The notes beneath the pieces were generated by a model. That model ran no database searches, was not told where the DNA came from, and saw only the letters and a list, made by a program, of their open reading frames with translations. Source: Hyphomicrobiales bacterium (GTDB lineage Bacteria > Pseudomonadota > Alphaproteobacteria > Rhizobiales > MH13). Taken from it: a DNA stretch of 64,000 bases. Below are positions 24,094-32,927 of the stretch, piece after piece. How positions within the stretch are numbered: position 1 is the stretch's first letter; the number at the start of each line of letters is the position of its first letter. The stretch is from assembly GCA_017642935.1 (NCBI GenBank), contig JAEPOK010000002.1, positions 1,175,501 to 1,239,500 on the forward strand, in the 5' to 3' direction. A program made the translations under genes and the position numbers.

Positions 24094-25191
24094 GTGAACA
24101 CGCAGGATTACAAGGCTTTTTCCAAGGCAACCATTGCGCCTGCCGCTCCCAATCGCTCGCTGGAACTGTCGGTGTTGCCCGAAGACCATCCGCCAGTGAA
24201 ATTTGGCAAAGTCGGTGTCCTGCTGGTCAATCTGGGCACGCCGGATGCGACCGATTACTGGCCGATGCGGCGTTATCTCGCAGAGTTTCTCACTGATCGT
24301 CGCGTCATCGAATGGCCGAAGGCGCTCTGGTATCCGATCCTTTACGGCATCGTTTTGATGGTGCGCCCGGGGCGCAAGGGCAAAGACTATGCGACCATCT
24401 GGAACGAAGAGCTGGATGAAAGCTATTTGCGCACCTACACGCGCTCCCAGTCGGATTTGCTCGGCGAAGCGCTGGCCGACCATGAAAACGTCGTGGTCGA
24501 TTGGGGCATGCGTTATGGCAATCCGTCGATCGCTTCACGGTTGGAAGCCTTACGGGCCGAAGGCTGCGACCGCATTCTTCTTTTCCCGCTTTATCCGCAA
24601 TATGCCTCGGCAACGACCGCGACGGTCAACGACAAGGCGTTTGAACATCTGATGTCGCTGCGTTGGCAGCCGGCGATCCGCACGGTGCCCGCCTATCATG
24701 ACGAGCCGGTCTATATCGACGCGCTCGCTCGTTCGATCGAGGAGCATCTGGCCGGGCTCGACTTTGAGCCGGAAAAAGTGATCGCCTCCTATCACGGCAT
24801 TCCGGAGAGCTACTTTAAAAAGGGTGACCCCTATCACTGCCACTGCCACAAGACGACGCGACTCTTAGAAGAGCGGCTTGGTTGGGAAAAAGGCCGTTTG
24901 ATGACCTGTTTCCAGTCGCGCTTCGGCCCGGAAGAGTGGCTTCAGCCCTACACTGACAAGACAGTGGAAAAGCTCGCCAGCGAGGGCGTGAAAAACATCG
25001 CGGTGTTCAACCCTGGTTTCGTGTCCGACTGCCTGGAGACCCTGGAAGAGATCGCCATGGAGGCCCATGAGATTTTCGAAGAGCATGGCGGCGAGAACTT
25101 CAGTTACATTCCGTGCCTCAACGACAGCGAGAACGGCATGCGGGTGATCGAAGCGCTAACGCGGCGCGAACTGCAAGGTTGGGTGAAGTAA
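24094..25191 (+). CDS. hemH: Ferrochelatase
   Basis: A 365-residue enzyme inserting Fe2+ into protoporphyrin IX, the last step of haem synthesis. It carries VLLVNLGTPDATDYWPMRRYL near the N-terminus, catalytic His234 in ASYHGIPESY, Glu315 in PGFVSDCLETLEE, and the CHCHKTTRLL stretch typical of proteobacterial HemH. The frame opens at 24040, but the GTG at 24094 is preferred: GAGGAG lies 9 bp upstream, and the length then matches alphaproteobacterial homologues (about 340-365). It is membrane-associated or cytoplasmic. A stand-alone gene divergent from the nucleotidase. Confidence 0.95.
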   Translation: MNTQDYKAFSKATIAPAAPNRSLELSVLPEDHPPVKFGKVGVLLVNLGTPDATDYWPMRRYLAEFLTDRRVIEWPKALWYPILYGIVLMVRPGRKGKDYATIWNEELDESYLRTYTRSQSDLLGEALADHENVVVDWGMRYGNPSIASRLEALRAEGCDRILLFPLYPQYASATTATVNDKAFEHLMSLRWQPAIRTVPAYHDEPVYIDALARSIEEHLAGLDFEPEKVIASYHGIPESYFKKGDPYHCHCHKTTRLLEERLGWEKGRLMTCFQSRFGPEEWLQPYTDKTVEKLASEGVKNIAVFNPGFVSDCLETLEEIAMEAHEIFEEHGGENFSYIPCLNDSENGMRVIEALTRRELQGWVK

Positions 25192-25230
25192 CCGCGCCCG
25201 CGTGCATTCAGACCGAGAGCTCTTGCGGTG

Positions 25231-26355
25231 TCACTCCTCTGACGCCAATCGCTCGCCAACCCAGGGCAAAACAACTGTCTCAAGGCGCTCGCTAACTTGT
25301 TGGCGATGATCGCCGTCGTAAACGTCCAGGCGGTGGGGGATTCGCTCCTCGCCAAGCTGTTGCGATAGCGCAAGCGTTCCTGCGGGGATGTGCAAAAACT
25401 GATCACCTAGGCCCACGTCGAGCGCTAAGCCTCGTAGGTCACGAAGACTGTCACGCGCTTGGCGAACCTGGCGGACTGGGAACGCGTCCAGGTAGCGATC
25501 ATAGGCCGGTTCATCGAGAACAACTTCGCCCCTCACAATGTCGAAGGGGAAGTCAGCATAAATTGGCATCGCATCGCGGTCTGGGCTGAAGGCGGTGATG
25601 AGACCCAAGAAGGCGATGGGGAAGAAGTCATTGCTGTCGATGAGCGATTGCACGTCTTCTGGCGAGGACACCGATGCACTGCGTTTCCAGGCATCGTTGC
25701 CGAAACCCAGATCATCATCGGCGGCCAGGCAGCAAGGGCTCATGGACCAGACCGTTGAGAACAAGCCGTGGCGCGTTAAGGCGAGATTGATAGCCCCATA
25801 GCCACCCATTGAGTGGCCAATGATCGCCCGGCTTAACTCGCCTGCAAGGGTGCGGAAATTCTCATCGATAAAGCCGAGAAGATCATCTGCGATATAGTCG
25901 GCCCAATTCCCGCTGACCGACGAGTTGCGATAGAATCCACCGCCGTACCGATTGCCGCCGTTGGGCATGACCACAATCAGTTCGGGTATCTCTTCTGCCT
26001 GAATCAGGCGGTCAAGAATGGTTGGTACGCCGAATTGCTCCAGCCAAACACCATAATCATCGAAAATGCCGTGCAACAGCACGACCACTGGGTATCTCCG
26101 GTCGGGCTGCTGATCTTAACTTGGCGGCAGATAGACCGCGGCGCTCTGGGTGTCTGGGGTTCTAAGCAGGTTGCCTGTCAAAGACGGTGCGGAAACTTCG
26201 ACCTCCATCACTTGACCGGTTGGTTGGGCATTCGCTGTGTTGGACGCAAAAATGGCTGCTGCCAACAGCAGCACCGGTGCAAGACTGACGTTGGCATGGT
26301 GGACGCTCCCGTTCTTTCCATAAGGAGAAGTGGGAACTGCAACATGTTGTCTCAA
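25231..26355 (-). pseudogene. Esterase-D/Fes-like alpha/beta hydrolase, broken by an in-frame TAA
   Basis: One reading frame on the minus strand encodes a secreted esterase but contains a stop. The upstream part has a signal peptide (VSLAPVLLLAAAIFASNTANAQ) and ends ...SAAVYLPPS, then TAA at 26118-26116, then continues without a frame change as DQQPDRRYPVVVLLHGIFDDYG. Family members normally read PPSYD or PPGYD here, so Tyr (TAY) to TAA is the likely single change. The downstream part keeps GHSMGG (Ser nucleophile) and extends to 25231. No good in-frame start with a ribosome site was found for the first part; TTG at 26355 is the best guess, hinting at further decay. The downstream open part alone (25231-26088) lacks the first beta strand and the signal. 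Confidence 0.75.
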
Positions 26356-26546
26356 GGCTTTGCGTGCTTTGAACAAGTTTTGCCGCTCGCGCAAACTACG
26401 TTGCGCTGTAGTGTGGCGTGCGGTCCGCGATCCACGTTCCCAATCCGTCCTTAAGGCTCGAACGAGGAGCCCCGTTGAAACTCGGCTCCGGCGGGCGCAT
26501 GTAAAGTATTCCGGTCGTTCCACGGCGAATCAAGCGCGAGGCACCC

Positions 26547-27506
26547 ATGTTTCTGGATTTTCAGGTCGGCGGTTTTGATATCGTGATCATCGCGCTCTTG
26601 CTGCTTGTCGTTGCGCTCATTTTTCTGGGCGTCAAACAGGTGCCGCAAGGCTTCAACTTCACCGTCGAACGGTTTGGCCGTTACACCAAAACTCTGCGCC
26701 CAGGCCTCAATTTGATCGTGCCGTTTTTTGATCAGATCGGCGCGCGTCTTAACATGATGGAGCAGGTTCTGGACGTGCCAAGCCAAGAGGTCATCACCAA
26801 GGACAACGCCACGGTCACGGTCAATGGCGTCACGTTCTACCAGGTTCTTGATGCGCCGCGCGCGGCCTATGAAGTTCTCGGTCTGCAGAACGCGATCATG
26901 AATCTCACGCTGACGAACATTCGCACCGTGATGGGCTCCATGCAGCTTGATGAGCTGTTGTCGAACCGCGATGAGATCAATGCCCGTCTTCTGCGCGTGG
27001 TCGATGCTGCCGTCGAGCCTTGGGGTGTGAAGATCACTCGCATCGAGATCAAGGACATCGATCCGCCGCGCGATCTGGTGGATTCCATGGCTCGGCAGAT
27101 GAAGGCTGAACGCGACAAACGCGCGGCTGTTCTCGAAGCCGAAGGTTTGCGGCAGGCTGAAGTGCTGCGTGCTGATGGCGAAAAACAGGCGTTGGTGCTG
27201 GAAGCCGAAGGCCGTCGTGAGGCGGCGTTCCGTGATGCTGAGGCGCGCGAGCGGTTGGCCCAGGCCGACGCCAAAGCAACCGAGATGCTGTCGGTGGCCA
27301 TCGAGAATGGCTCGGCCCAGGCGGTGAACTATTTCGTCGCGGAAAAATACGTCAAAGTGCTTGGCGAAATCGCGGCCTCGCCGAACCAAAAAACGCTGAT
27401 GATCCCGCTTGAAGCGGCTTCGGTCATCGGCTCAGTGGCCGGTATCGGCGAAATCGCCAAGGCGGCGCTGGGTGACCAGAGCGATAAGAAATCGGGAGGG
27501 GCATGA
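26547..27506 (+). CDS. SPFH/band 7 membrane protein (QmcA/stomatin type)
   Basis: A 319-residue stomatin-like protein. One N-terminal membrane helix (about 10-30) is followed by the band 7 domain (FLGVKQVPQGFNFTVERFGRYTKTLRPGLNLIVPFFDQIG) and a long Ala/Glu-rich coiled coil (about 185-260), which drives ring-like oligomers. Such proteins organise membrane microdomains and often modulate FtsH-type proteases. It is paired with nfeD by a 4-bp overlap (ATGA at 27503), the typical SPFH-NfeD operon. The start at 26547 is the only one that keeps the helix complete and follows GCGAGG. Confidence 0.94.
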   Translation: MFLDFQVGGFDIVIIALLLLVVALIFLGVKQVPQGFNFTVERFGRYTKTLRPGLNLIVPFFDQIGARLNMMEQVLDVPSQEVITKDNATVTVNGVTFYQVLDAPRAAYEVLGLQNAIMNLTLTNIRTVMGSMQLDELLSNRDEINARLLRVVDAAVEPWGVKITRIEIKDIDPPRDLVDSMARQMKAERDKRAAVLEAEGLRQAEVLRADGEKQALVLEAEGRREAAFRDAEARERLAQADAKATEMLSVAIENGSAQAVNYFVAEKYVKVLGEIAASPNQKTLMIPLEAASVIGSVAGIGEIAKAALGDQSDKKSGGA

Positions 27507-27961
27507 TCATGGAATCCTTTTCTCAGTTTGGAGAATGGACCTGGATCACGCTTGGCATCGCCCTTTTGGGTCTGGAACTGCTGGCGCCAGGCACGTTTTT
27601 CATGTGGCTGGGGTTGGCTGCCCTTGGCGTCGGCGCAATCGCCTTTTTCACGGACCTATCCTGGCAAACAGAATTTGTCCTATTCGGTGTTCTGGCGCTG
27701 GTGTTCGTGATCGCGGGACGCCGGTTCTTTGCGCGCCAAGGCGATGAGACCACCGATACCCCGGGGCTGAACGAGCGCGGCAAGTCGCATCTTGGCCGCG
27801 AGATCACCTTGGCCGAGCCGCTTGTTGGCGGCACCGGCCGGGTCAAAATCGGTGATACGATGTGGCGGATTGAAGGACCGGATTTACCGGCTGGCGCGCG
27901 AGTTCGGGTGTCGGCGGTGCGTGGCGCGATGCTCGAAGTTGAGCACGTCCAACCGGAGTGA
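27503..27961 (+). CDS. nfeD: NfeD-family membrane protein (short form)
   Basis: A 152-residue protein with two to three membrane helices (about 12-75) and a C-terminal OB-fold soluble domain (about 90-150; GRVKIGDTMWRIEGPDLPAGARVRV), the usual build of the short NfeD1b type. NfeD partners the SPFH protein encoded just upstream, with which it overlaps by 4 bp. The role is inferred to be membrane quality control or microdomain stability. It converges with the MotB-like gene at 27978; no terminator-like hairpin was noticed in the 16-bp gap. Confidence 0.92.
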   Translation: MIMESFSQFGEWTWITLGIALLGLELLAPGTFFMWLGLAALGVGAIAFFTDLSWQTEFVLFGVLALVFVIAGRRFFARQGDETTDTPGLNERGKSHLGREITLAEPLVGGTGRVKIGDTMWRIEGPDLPAGARVRVSAVRGAMLEVEHVQPE

Positions 27962-27977
27962 TCAGCTGCGCCGATCC

Positions 27978-28832
27978 TTAGGGCACGTGGTCGTGCGGGA
28001 TCGGCGGCTCTTCACGCATCAACAAGATGCTGACGCGCCGATTGGCCGGCAGCTGCGGATCGTTGGTGAACAACGGCTCGCTGTCGGCGCGACCGATGAC
28101 ACCGGCGAACCGTTCCGGCGGAACACCATGATCCTGCAGAATGCGGCGTGCGGCGTTGGCGCGATCGGCTGAGAGTTCCCAATCGGTGTAGGCGGCGTTC
28201 AGCGGCGGCGCAGTGGACGCGGAGGTGTGCCCGGTGATCTGCACCCGGTAGGGGAACTGGCGCAGCGTCGGCGCCATCTGGGCGAGCAGCAGGCGCGTTG
28301 TCTCATAGGGATATTTCGATCCTTCAGGGAACATGGACCGGCCATCCTGGTCGATCAAAGAGACGTGCAGGCCGTCCTCATCTTCTTCCAGAATGATGTG
28401 CTGCGACAGCTCAGTTATCTCCGGCAGTGCCTGCCAAGCCTGGCGCAAGGATGCGGCGGCGGTCGCGAAGCGACGCGGAATTTCCGTTTCGGCTTGCTCA
28501 ATCGTGTGGGTGTTCGCTTCGGGACCCTGCAAGGGGCGCATATCGTGGCGCTCATTGGCGAACTCGGAGTCTTCCGGTGTTTCAATGATGCCAACGCGGC
28601 GCACGAAATCGCGTAACGGCGCGCCTTCGATCTCGATCATGCCGGACCGGCGGATGATCTCCTGGCTGCCGAACGCATCCCGCATCGAACCGGCGACGAT
28701 CTGAAGTTTCTGCTGATCCTGGATCGAGAAGGAAATGATAAGCACGAAGAAGCACACCAGAATGGACATGAGGTCAGCAAATGTGACCAGCCATTCTGGG
28801 ACGCCGCCGCCTGATGCCTTTTTGCGTGCCAT
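27978..28832 (-). CDS. motB: MotB/PomB-like flagellar stator subunit
   Basis: A 284-residue stator protein with one membrane helix. PEWLVTFADLMSILVCFFVL (residues 12-31) holds the ion-binding Asp20. The C-terminal OmpA-like domain (about 150-275; TGHTSASTAPPLNAAYTDW) anchors it to peptidoglycan. The N-terminal half, including CFFVL and the following VAGSMRDAFG, is closer to PomB of Vibrio than to E. coli MotB, so Na+ could be the coupling ion. It is encoded 15 bp downstream of its MotA/PomA partner, away from any flagellar cluster in this window. Confidence 0.9.
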   Translation of the reverse strand: MARKKASGGGVPEWLVTFADLMSILVCFFVLIISFSIQDQQKLQIVAGSMRDAFGSQEIIRRSGMIEIEGAPLRDFVRRVGIIETPEDSEFANERHDMRPLQGPEANTHTIEQAETEIPRRFATAAASLRQAWQALPEITELSQHIILEEDEDGLHVSLIDQDGRSMFPEGSKYPYETTRLLLAQMAPTLRQFPYRVQITGHTSASTAPPLNAAYTDWELSADRANAARRILQDHGVPPERFAGVIGRADSEPLFTNDPQLPANRRVSILLMREEPPIPHDHVP

Positions 28833-28847
28833 CGTTCGCCGCTCCGC

Positions 28848-29624
28848 CTAGGCGGCCTCTGCCGCTTCGACCAGCTCGGCGCGGGCTTTCTCGGGCAGAT
28901 AGGCCAGCAGCATTTCGCGGATCAGCGTCGGGCTCTTGTTCTCGCGAATCTGTGTGACACCGTCGATGACGAGCGAGAGATTCACCTCGTCGACGGCGAA
29001 CTTAGATTCCAGCTTGTCGGCAATCGGCAAGCAGACAAGGTTGGCAAGGATCGCACCGTACATGGTGGTGAGAAGCGCGATTGCCATGGCCGGGCCGATG
29101 GTCGATGGATCGTCCATGTTGGCCAGCAACTGCACCAGACCGACCAGCGTTCCGATCATCCCGAATGCTGGGGCGGCATCGCCGAGCGATTTGAAGACGC
29201 GCTGACCTTCGGACAGGCGTTCCAGCGACAGGTCGCGTTCGCGCTCTAGGCTTTCACGGATGAACGCTGGCTCGAAACCGTCAGTGACATACTGCGCTCC
29301 CTTTTGCAGGAGCGGGTGCGAGACCTCGACATTCTCCAGCCCGAGCGGACCATTTTTGCGCACGACATCGCCAAGGTTAGCGATTTCTTCGACCAACTCG
29401 CCGGGGGATACCTTCTTATGGGTGAAGGCTGCTTTGCCGCCCATGATGAGCGCTTGGCCGATGCCGGACAGCGGGAAGCGGATCAAGGTGGCGGCAAACC
29501 CGCCACCGATCACGATAAGGATCGAAGGGAGATCGACGAACTGCCCGATGCTGCCGCCCAGAAGCATGGCGACGACAACAACGACGGTGCCCGCCAGAAT
29601 GCCGATAATCGTTGCTAAATCCAT
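28848..29624 (-). CDS. motA: MotA/PomA-like flagellar stator subunit
   Basis: A 258-residue, four-helix stator protein. MDLATIIGILAGTVVVVVAM then LGGSIGQFVDLPSILIVIGG is the PomA-type N-terminus, and the C-terminal pair of helices with GDAAPAFGMIGTLVGLVQLLANM carries the conserved Pro residues that couple ion flow to torque. The start at 29624 is chosen because it aligns with PomA; the frame is open 20 codons further upstream but without homology. The ribosome site is weak (GGGTGA). It forms an operon with the MotB-like gene. TTAA-type half-sites lie upstream (29810-29823). Confidence 0.9.
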   Translation of the reverse strand: MDLATIIGILAGTVVVVVAMLLGGSIGQFVDLPSILIVIGGGFAATLIRFPLSGIGQALIMGGKAAFTHKKVSPGELVEEIANLGDVVRKNGPLGLENVEVSHPLLQKGAQYVTDGFEPAFIRESLERERDLSLERLSEGQRVFKSLGDAAPAFGMIGTLVGLVQLLANMDDPSTIGPAMAIALLTTMYGAILANLVCLPIADKLESKFAVDEVNLSLVIDGVTQIRENKSPTLIREMLLAYLPEKARAELVEAAEAA

Positions 29625-29809
29625 GGGTTCACCCAGGCCTTGCGTTGGTTTGCGCGTCGCCGAACACGGCGCCTCAATCGGCAACGCTACGCCAAAGGTG
29701 GGAAACGAGAGCTAAATGCGATGGCCGAAAAACTCGGGCATCGGCGAAAGCTCACTTTAGGGTTAGGGGGGGGTTAACGGCGCGGAAACGGCTCGTTAAC
29801 CGTGCCGGT

Positions 29810-29823
29810 TTAAGGTTGCTTAA
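29810..29823. promoter_or_regulatory. CtrA-like TTAA half-site pair
   Basis: TTAAGGTTGCTTAA, two TTAA boxes 6 bp apart (CtrA's common spacing is 7), plus further GTTAAC sites at about 29773 and 29795. They lie in the 255-bp region between the divergent stator and beta-barrel genes, near an unusual G8 run (about 29766). CtrA control of motility genes is usual in this class; this site is inferred. Confidence 0.35.
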
Positions 29824-29879
29824 CCCTTTTTGGAGCGCGCCTGTCGGTGTTGCGCGCCTGGTAGAGCAACCGTGCCGGT

Positions 29880-31412
29880 ATGAGCTTGCGTCCCTATATT
29901 CTCGTTCTGTGTGCTCCGGTTCTGGCGGTCGTCGGTCTGTCTGGTGGAGCCTTGCCGGTGCCATTGGCGCAGGCGCAAGATCAAGCAAGCAATGATGATG
30001 GCAGGGGCCTTGTCGCGCTGCGTCCAACCGTTGGGCTAGCCGATGGCGGTGATGCGCGACCCGATGTGCGGCCAACCGGCGGTCTGCCGGCTATGCCTGA
30101 GGAAACAGAACCTGGCGCGCGGTTTTTCACGGCCTCGCAGCCTGGAAGCGACGGATTTCAAGCGGCCAATCAGCAAATTGTCAGCGAAGCGGACCTGCGC
30201 GGGTTTGCTGTGGCGGACGATGAACTCCTGACCGGTTCGGTGGACGGCGTTCCCGATCCAGTTGAGACGCAAGGCATTGATGCGGTTGATCCCTACGCAC
30301 CGATCGGCATTCGAAGCGGACCGCTCACATGGTTTCCGGCCATCGATCTGGCTTTCGGCTATGACAGCAACACCGACAGCGATGTGGACGCGCGCGAGGT
30401 CCGCACGGTGCGCTTGTCGCCAGAGCTGCGGGTGGAAAGCGATTGGCGTCGCCACGCCTGGACCGGCAGCCTGCGTGGCACGTTGGAGTATGTCTATGAT
30501 GGTCGCGATCTTGGGCGCTCACTTGAGATTGATAGCGAGCTTCGCCTTGATCTTGGGTTGGAAACGACCGCTACGCTTCGCGGTGGTTACACGTTGACCG
30601 GCGAGCCGGACAGCGATCCCAATGCCGTGACGGGTGCGGATGGCAGCACCGACACCCATGATTTCGAAGCAGGCGCGACGGTTGCTCGCCGGATCGGTCC
30701 AATCGAGGTGAGCCTTGGCGCCGATGTGTCGCGCAGCCTGTTCAGCGACACGAGCCTCGCCGGCGGTGGCGTGCAATCCAACGAGGACCGCAATCGCTGG
30801 GACGGAGGTGTGAGCTTGCGGCTGTCCCAGGCGTCGGGTCCGGTGTTCCGGCCTTTTGTGGAAGGGTCTGTCGGTCTTCGGCGTTTCGATGAGCGGCTTG
30901 ATCGTAATGGTTTTGAGCGCAACAGCATCAATTATGGCCTCCGCGGCGGCTTGACGATTTCCGATGATGGTCCGTTGCGCGGCGAGGCCTCGGTCGGCAT
31001 TGCGGGTGAGCAATTCGCCGATGATCAGCTCGACGATGCCTTGGAGGTCACCGCTGCCGCATCGCTCACCTGGGACGTGACCGCGCTGACCAGTGTTACT
31101 TTGGATGTGGAAACCTCGCTTGATCCGACGACCCAGGCTGGGTCCGGCGTTGGCGTCAATCGCTCTGCGGACCTTGGCCTCACCCATGCACTGCGCCGTA
31201 ACGTTGATCTGCGGCTTGGCGTCGGTGTCGACGACACCGTTTTCAGCGGCATCGACGCTGATACGCGCACCTACACCGGCCGGGCTGGCCTGACGTGGCG
31301 GGCGTCGCCCATCGTGGCGTTCCGGCTTGATACGGCGTTTGAGCACGAGCCGGATGCGGCTGGTGATATCAATCGGTTTACCGCTGAGGCCGGCGTCACG
31401 CTGCGCCGCTAG
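29880..31412 (+). CDS. Outer-membrane beta-barrel protein (BBP2-like)
   Basis: A 510-residue secreted protein with a signal peptide (cleavage about residue 32, LAQAQ-D), an acidic disordered part (about 33-140), then a long beta-barrel region (about 150-510) of alternating strands such as TWFPAIDLAFGYDSNTDSDV and periodic LRGGYTL/ASVGIAGE-type hairpins, ending ...TAEAGVTLRR. The layout matches the 'outer membrane beta-barrel protein' group with a BBP2-type barrel found next to exopolysaccharide or surface genes in Rhizobiales. A terminal Phe for BAM recognition is missing. The specific role (porin, secretin-like or polysaccharide export) cannot be decided. Confidence 0.75.
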   Translation: MSLRPYILVLCAPVLAVVGLSGGALPVPLAQAQDQASNDDGRGLVALRPTVGLADGGDARPDVRPTGGLPAMPEETEPGARFFTASQPGSDGFQAANQQIVSEADLRGFAVADDELLTGSVDGVPDPVETQGIDAVDPYAPIGIRSGPLTWFPAIDLAFGYDSNTDSDVDAREVRTVRLSPELRVESDWRRHAWTGSLRGTLEYVYDGRDLGRSLEIDSELRLDLGLETTATLRGGYTLTGEPDSDPNAVTGADGSTDTHDFEAGATVARRIGPIEVSLGADVSRSLFSDTSLAGGGVQSNEDRNRWDGGVSLRLSQASGPVFRPFVEGSVGLRRFDERLDRNGFERNSINYGLRGGLTISDDGPLRGEASVGIAGEQFADDQLDDALEVTAAASLTWDVTALTSVTLDVETSLDPTTQAGSGVGVNRSADLGLTHALRRNVDLRLGVGVDDTVFSGIDADTRTYTGRAGLTWRASPIVAFRLDTAFEHEPDAAGDINRFTAEAGVTLRR

Positions 31413-31444
31413 GGGTTGAGGTCGCTGCGCCACCGCGTCTGGAA

Positions 31445-31906
31445 TCAGGTCGGTTTGACCACCATCAGCCATGTGGCGGCAACCAGTGGGACAGTGGCGA
31501 TCAACCCCCAGACGAGCCATCGCCGGGAGAGCGCGCGATAGTCCTCGCCAACGCCATTGGCCGGGAAGGTTTTAGCGAGGCGTGCCTGCTTCACCTGGAT
31601 CGGCACGATCACCAAGAGCCAGATCATACCGGCCAAAACGAAGAGAACCTGGCTCCAGAGAAGCCAGCCCTCGTACAAGGGAAACCCTGCCGAGTAGGCC
31701 ATGAAATAACCGCTGCCCATAAGCAGGACGACACCCCATACCGTCATCGACCAGTCGGTGTAGGTCACCAGTTTTTGCGCAAAACCCAAAACCTCCGAGC
31801 GCCCATCGCGATCGGCATAGAACTTCCAGATCGCCGTGACCGTAATGTTGCCCATCAGCATCGCAACGCCGGTCACATGCAGAAACTTAGCAGTGTCGTA
31901 GAGCAT
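31445..31906 (-). CDS. DUF2269 family integral membrane protein
   Basis: A 153-residue inner-membrane protein with four predicted helices: KFLHVTGVAMLMGNITVTAIW (about 7-27), the TVWGVVLLMGSGYFMAYSAG part (about 55-74), SQVLFVLAGMIWLLVIVPIQ (about 85-104) and a last one near 130-150. The KFLHVTGV... helix with its His resembles DUF2269/CopD-like membrane domains. Function is unknown. The end of the gene is 32 bp from the convergent beta-barrel gene, and it lies 18 bp downstream of galU on the same strand, so the two are likely cotranscribed. Confidence 0.8.
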   Translation of the reverse strand: MLYDTAKFLHVTGVAMLMGNITVTAIWKFYADRDGRSEVLGFAQKLVTYTDWSMTVWGVVLLMGSGYFMAYSAGFPLYEGWLLWSQVLFVLAGMIWLLVIVPIQVKQARLAKTFPANGVGEDYRALSRRWLVWGLIATVPLVAATWLMVVKPT

Positions 31907-31924
31907 CTGATCGCTGCCGAGAGG

Positions 31925-32806
31925 TCAGGCGCGCCGGGAAATGATGTCGCGCAGTGCTTCTTGAAAGCCTGGCGCGATGTCGGGGCGTGACAGGGCGAAG
32001 GCGACGTTGGCGGCCAAGAACCCTGATTTCGCGCCGCAGTCATAGGTCGAGCCGGTGAATGGCATGGCAAAAAACGGGCTGCTCTCATGAAGGGCGAGCA
32101 TCGCATCAGTGAGCTGGATTTCGCCGCCCGCACCGGCCGCTTGATTTTCCAAAATGCCCATCACCTCCGGCTGCAAGATGTACCGCCCTGAAATGTAGAA
32201 GTTCGATGGCGCTTCGCCGGGAACAGGTTTTTCAACCATGGCGGTCACTTCAAAACCACCGGCCACATCTTCGCCCTTGCCGACAATGCCATATTTGGAA
32301 GTTTCTTCGGGCGCGCATTCTTCAACCGAAACAATGTTGCCGCCGGTCTTTTCGTAGACCTCCATCATCTGTGACAGGCAGCCTTTGGGCGCCTGCATGA
32401 TCATGTCGGGCAGGAGCACGGCGAATGGTTCCTCGCCGACCATCTCGCGGGCACACCAGATCGCATGACCAAGACCGAGCGGCTCCTGCTGACGGGTGTA
32501 GCTGACGCTGCCGGCCTGAGGCGTTTGGTTGTCCAAAGTCTCCAGTTCGGCGAATTTGCCGCGCTTGCCGAGCGTGTCGCGCAACTCGACCTGAACGTCG
32601 AAATGGTCCTCGATGACCGACTTGTTGCGCCCTGTGACGAAGATGAAATGCTCGATGCCAGCGTCGCGGGCCTCTTCGAACACATATTGAATGACGGGAC
32701 GGTCGACGACGGTCAGCATTTCTTTGGGCATGGCCTTGGTGGCCGGAAGAAACCTTGTGCCAAGCCCAGCAACGGGGAAAACGGCCTTACGAATGCGACG
32801 CGTCAT
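31925..32806 (-). CDS. galU: UTP--glucose-1-phosphate uridylyltransferase
   Basis: A 293-residue cytoplasmic nucleotidyltransferase making UDP-glucose from UTP and glucose-1-phosphate. The N-terminal [20 protein letters not shown] holds the nucleotide-binding GxGTRxLPxTK motif, and LLPDMIM the metal-binding Asp. [21 protein letters not shown] is the conserved sugar-phosphate region. The length is standard. It is divergent from galE (121 bp between the starts); together they supply UDP-glucose and UDP-galactose for surface polysaccharides and osmoregulated glucans. Confidence 0.96.
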   Translation of the reverse strand: MTRRIRKAVFPVAGLGTRFLPATKAMPKEMLTVVDRPVIQYVFEEARDAGIEHFIFVTGRNKSVIEDHFDVQVELRDTLGKRGKFAELETLDNQTPQAGSVSYTRQQEPLGLGHAIWCAREMVGEEPFAVLLPDMIMQAPKGCLSQMMEVYEKTGGNIVSVEECAPEETSKYGIVGKGEDVAGGFEVTAMVEKPVPGEAPSNFYISGRYILQPEVMGILENQAAGAGGEIQLTDAMLALHESSPFFAMPFTGSTYDCGAKSGFLAANVAFALSRPDIAPGFQEALRDIISRRA

Positions 32807-32927
32807 GCTTCATTTACCTTATGTGTTCATGAATCGTTGAGATGAGTCCTAGGGCATCAGGCCCTTTTTTGGAAACCAGGTATGATGGCCAGGGTTCCAA
32901 AACAAAGACCGGAGCGTTTGCGATACC

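Noticed and set aside
26451-27389. 312-codon open frame opposite the SPFH gene
   Set aside because: Mirror of the SPFH coding sequence; no recognisable protein features.
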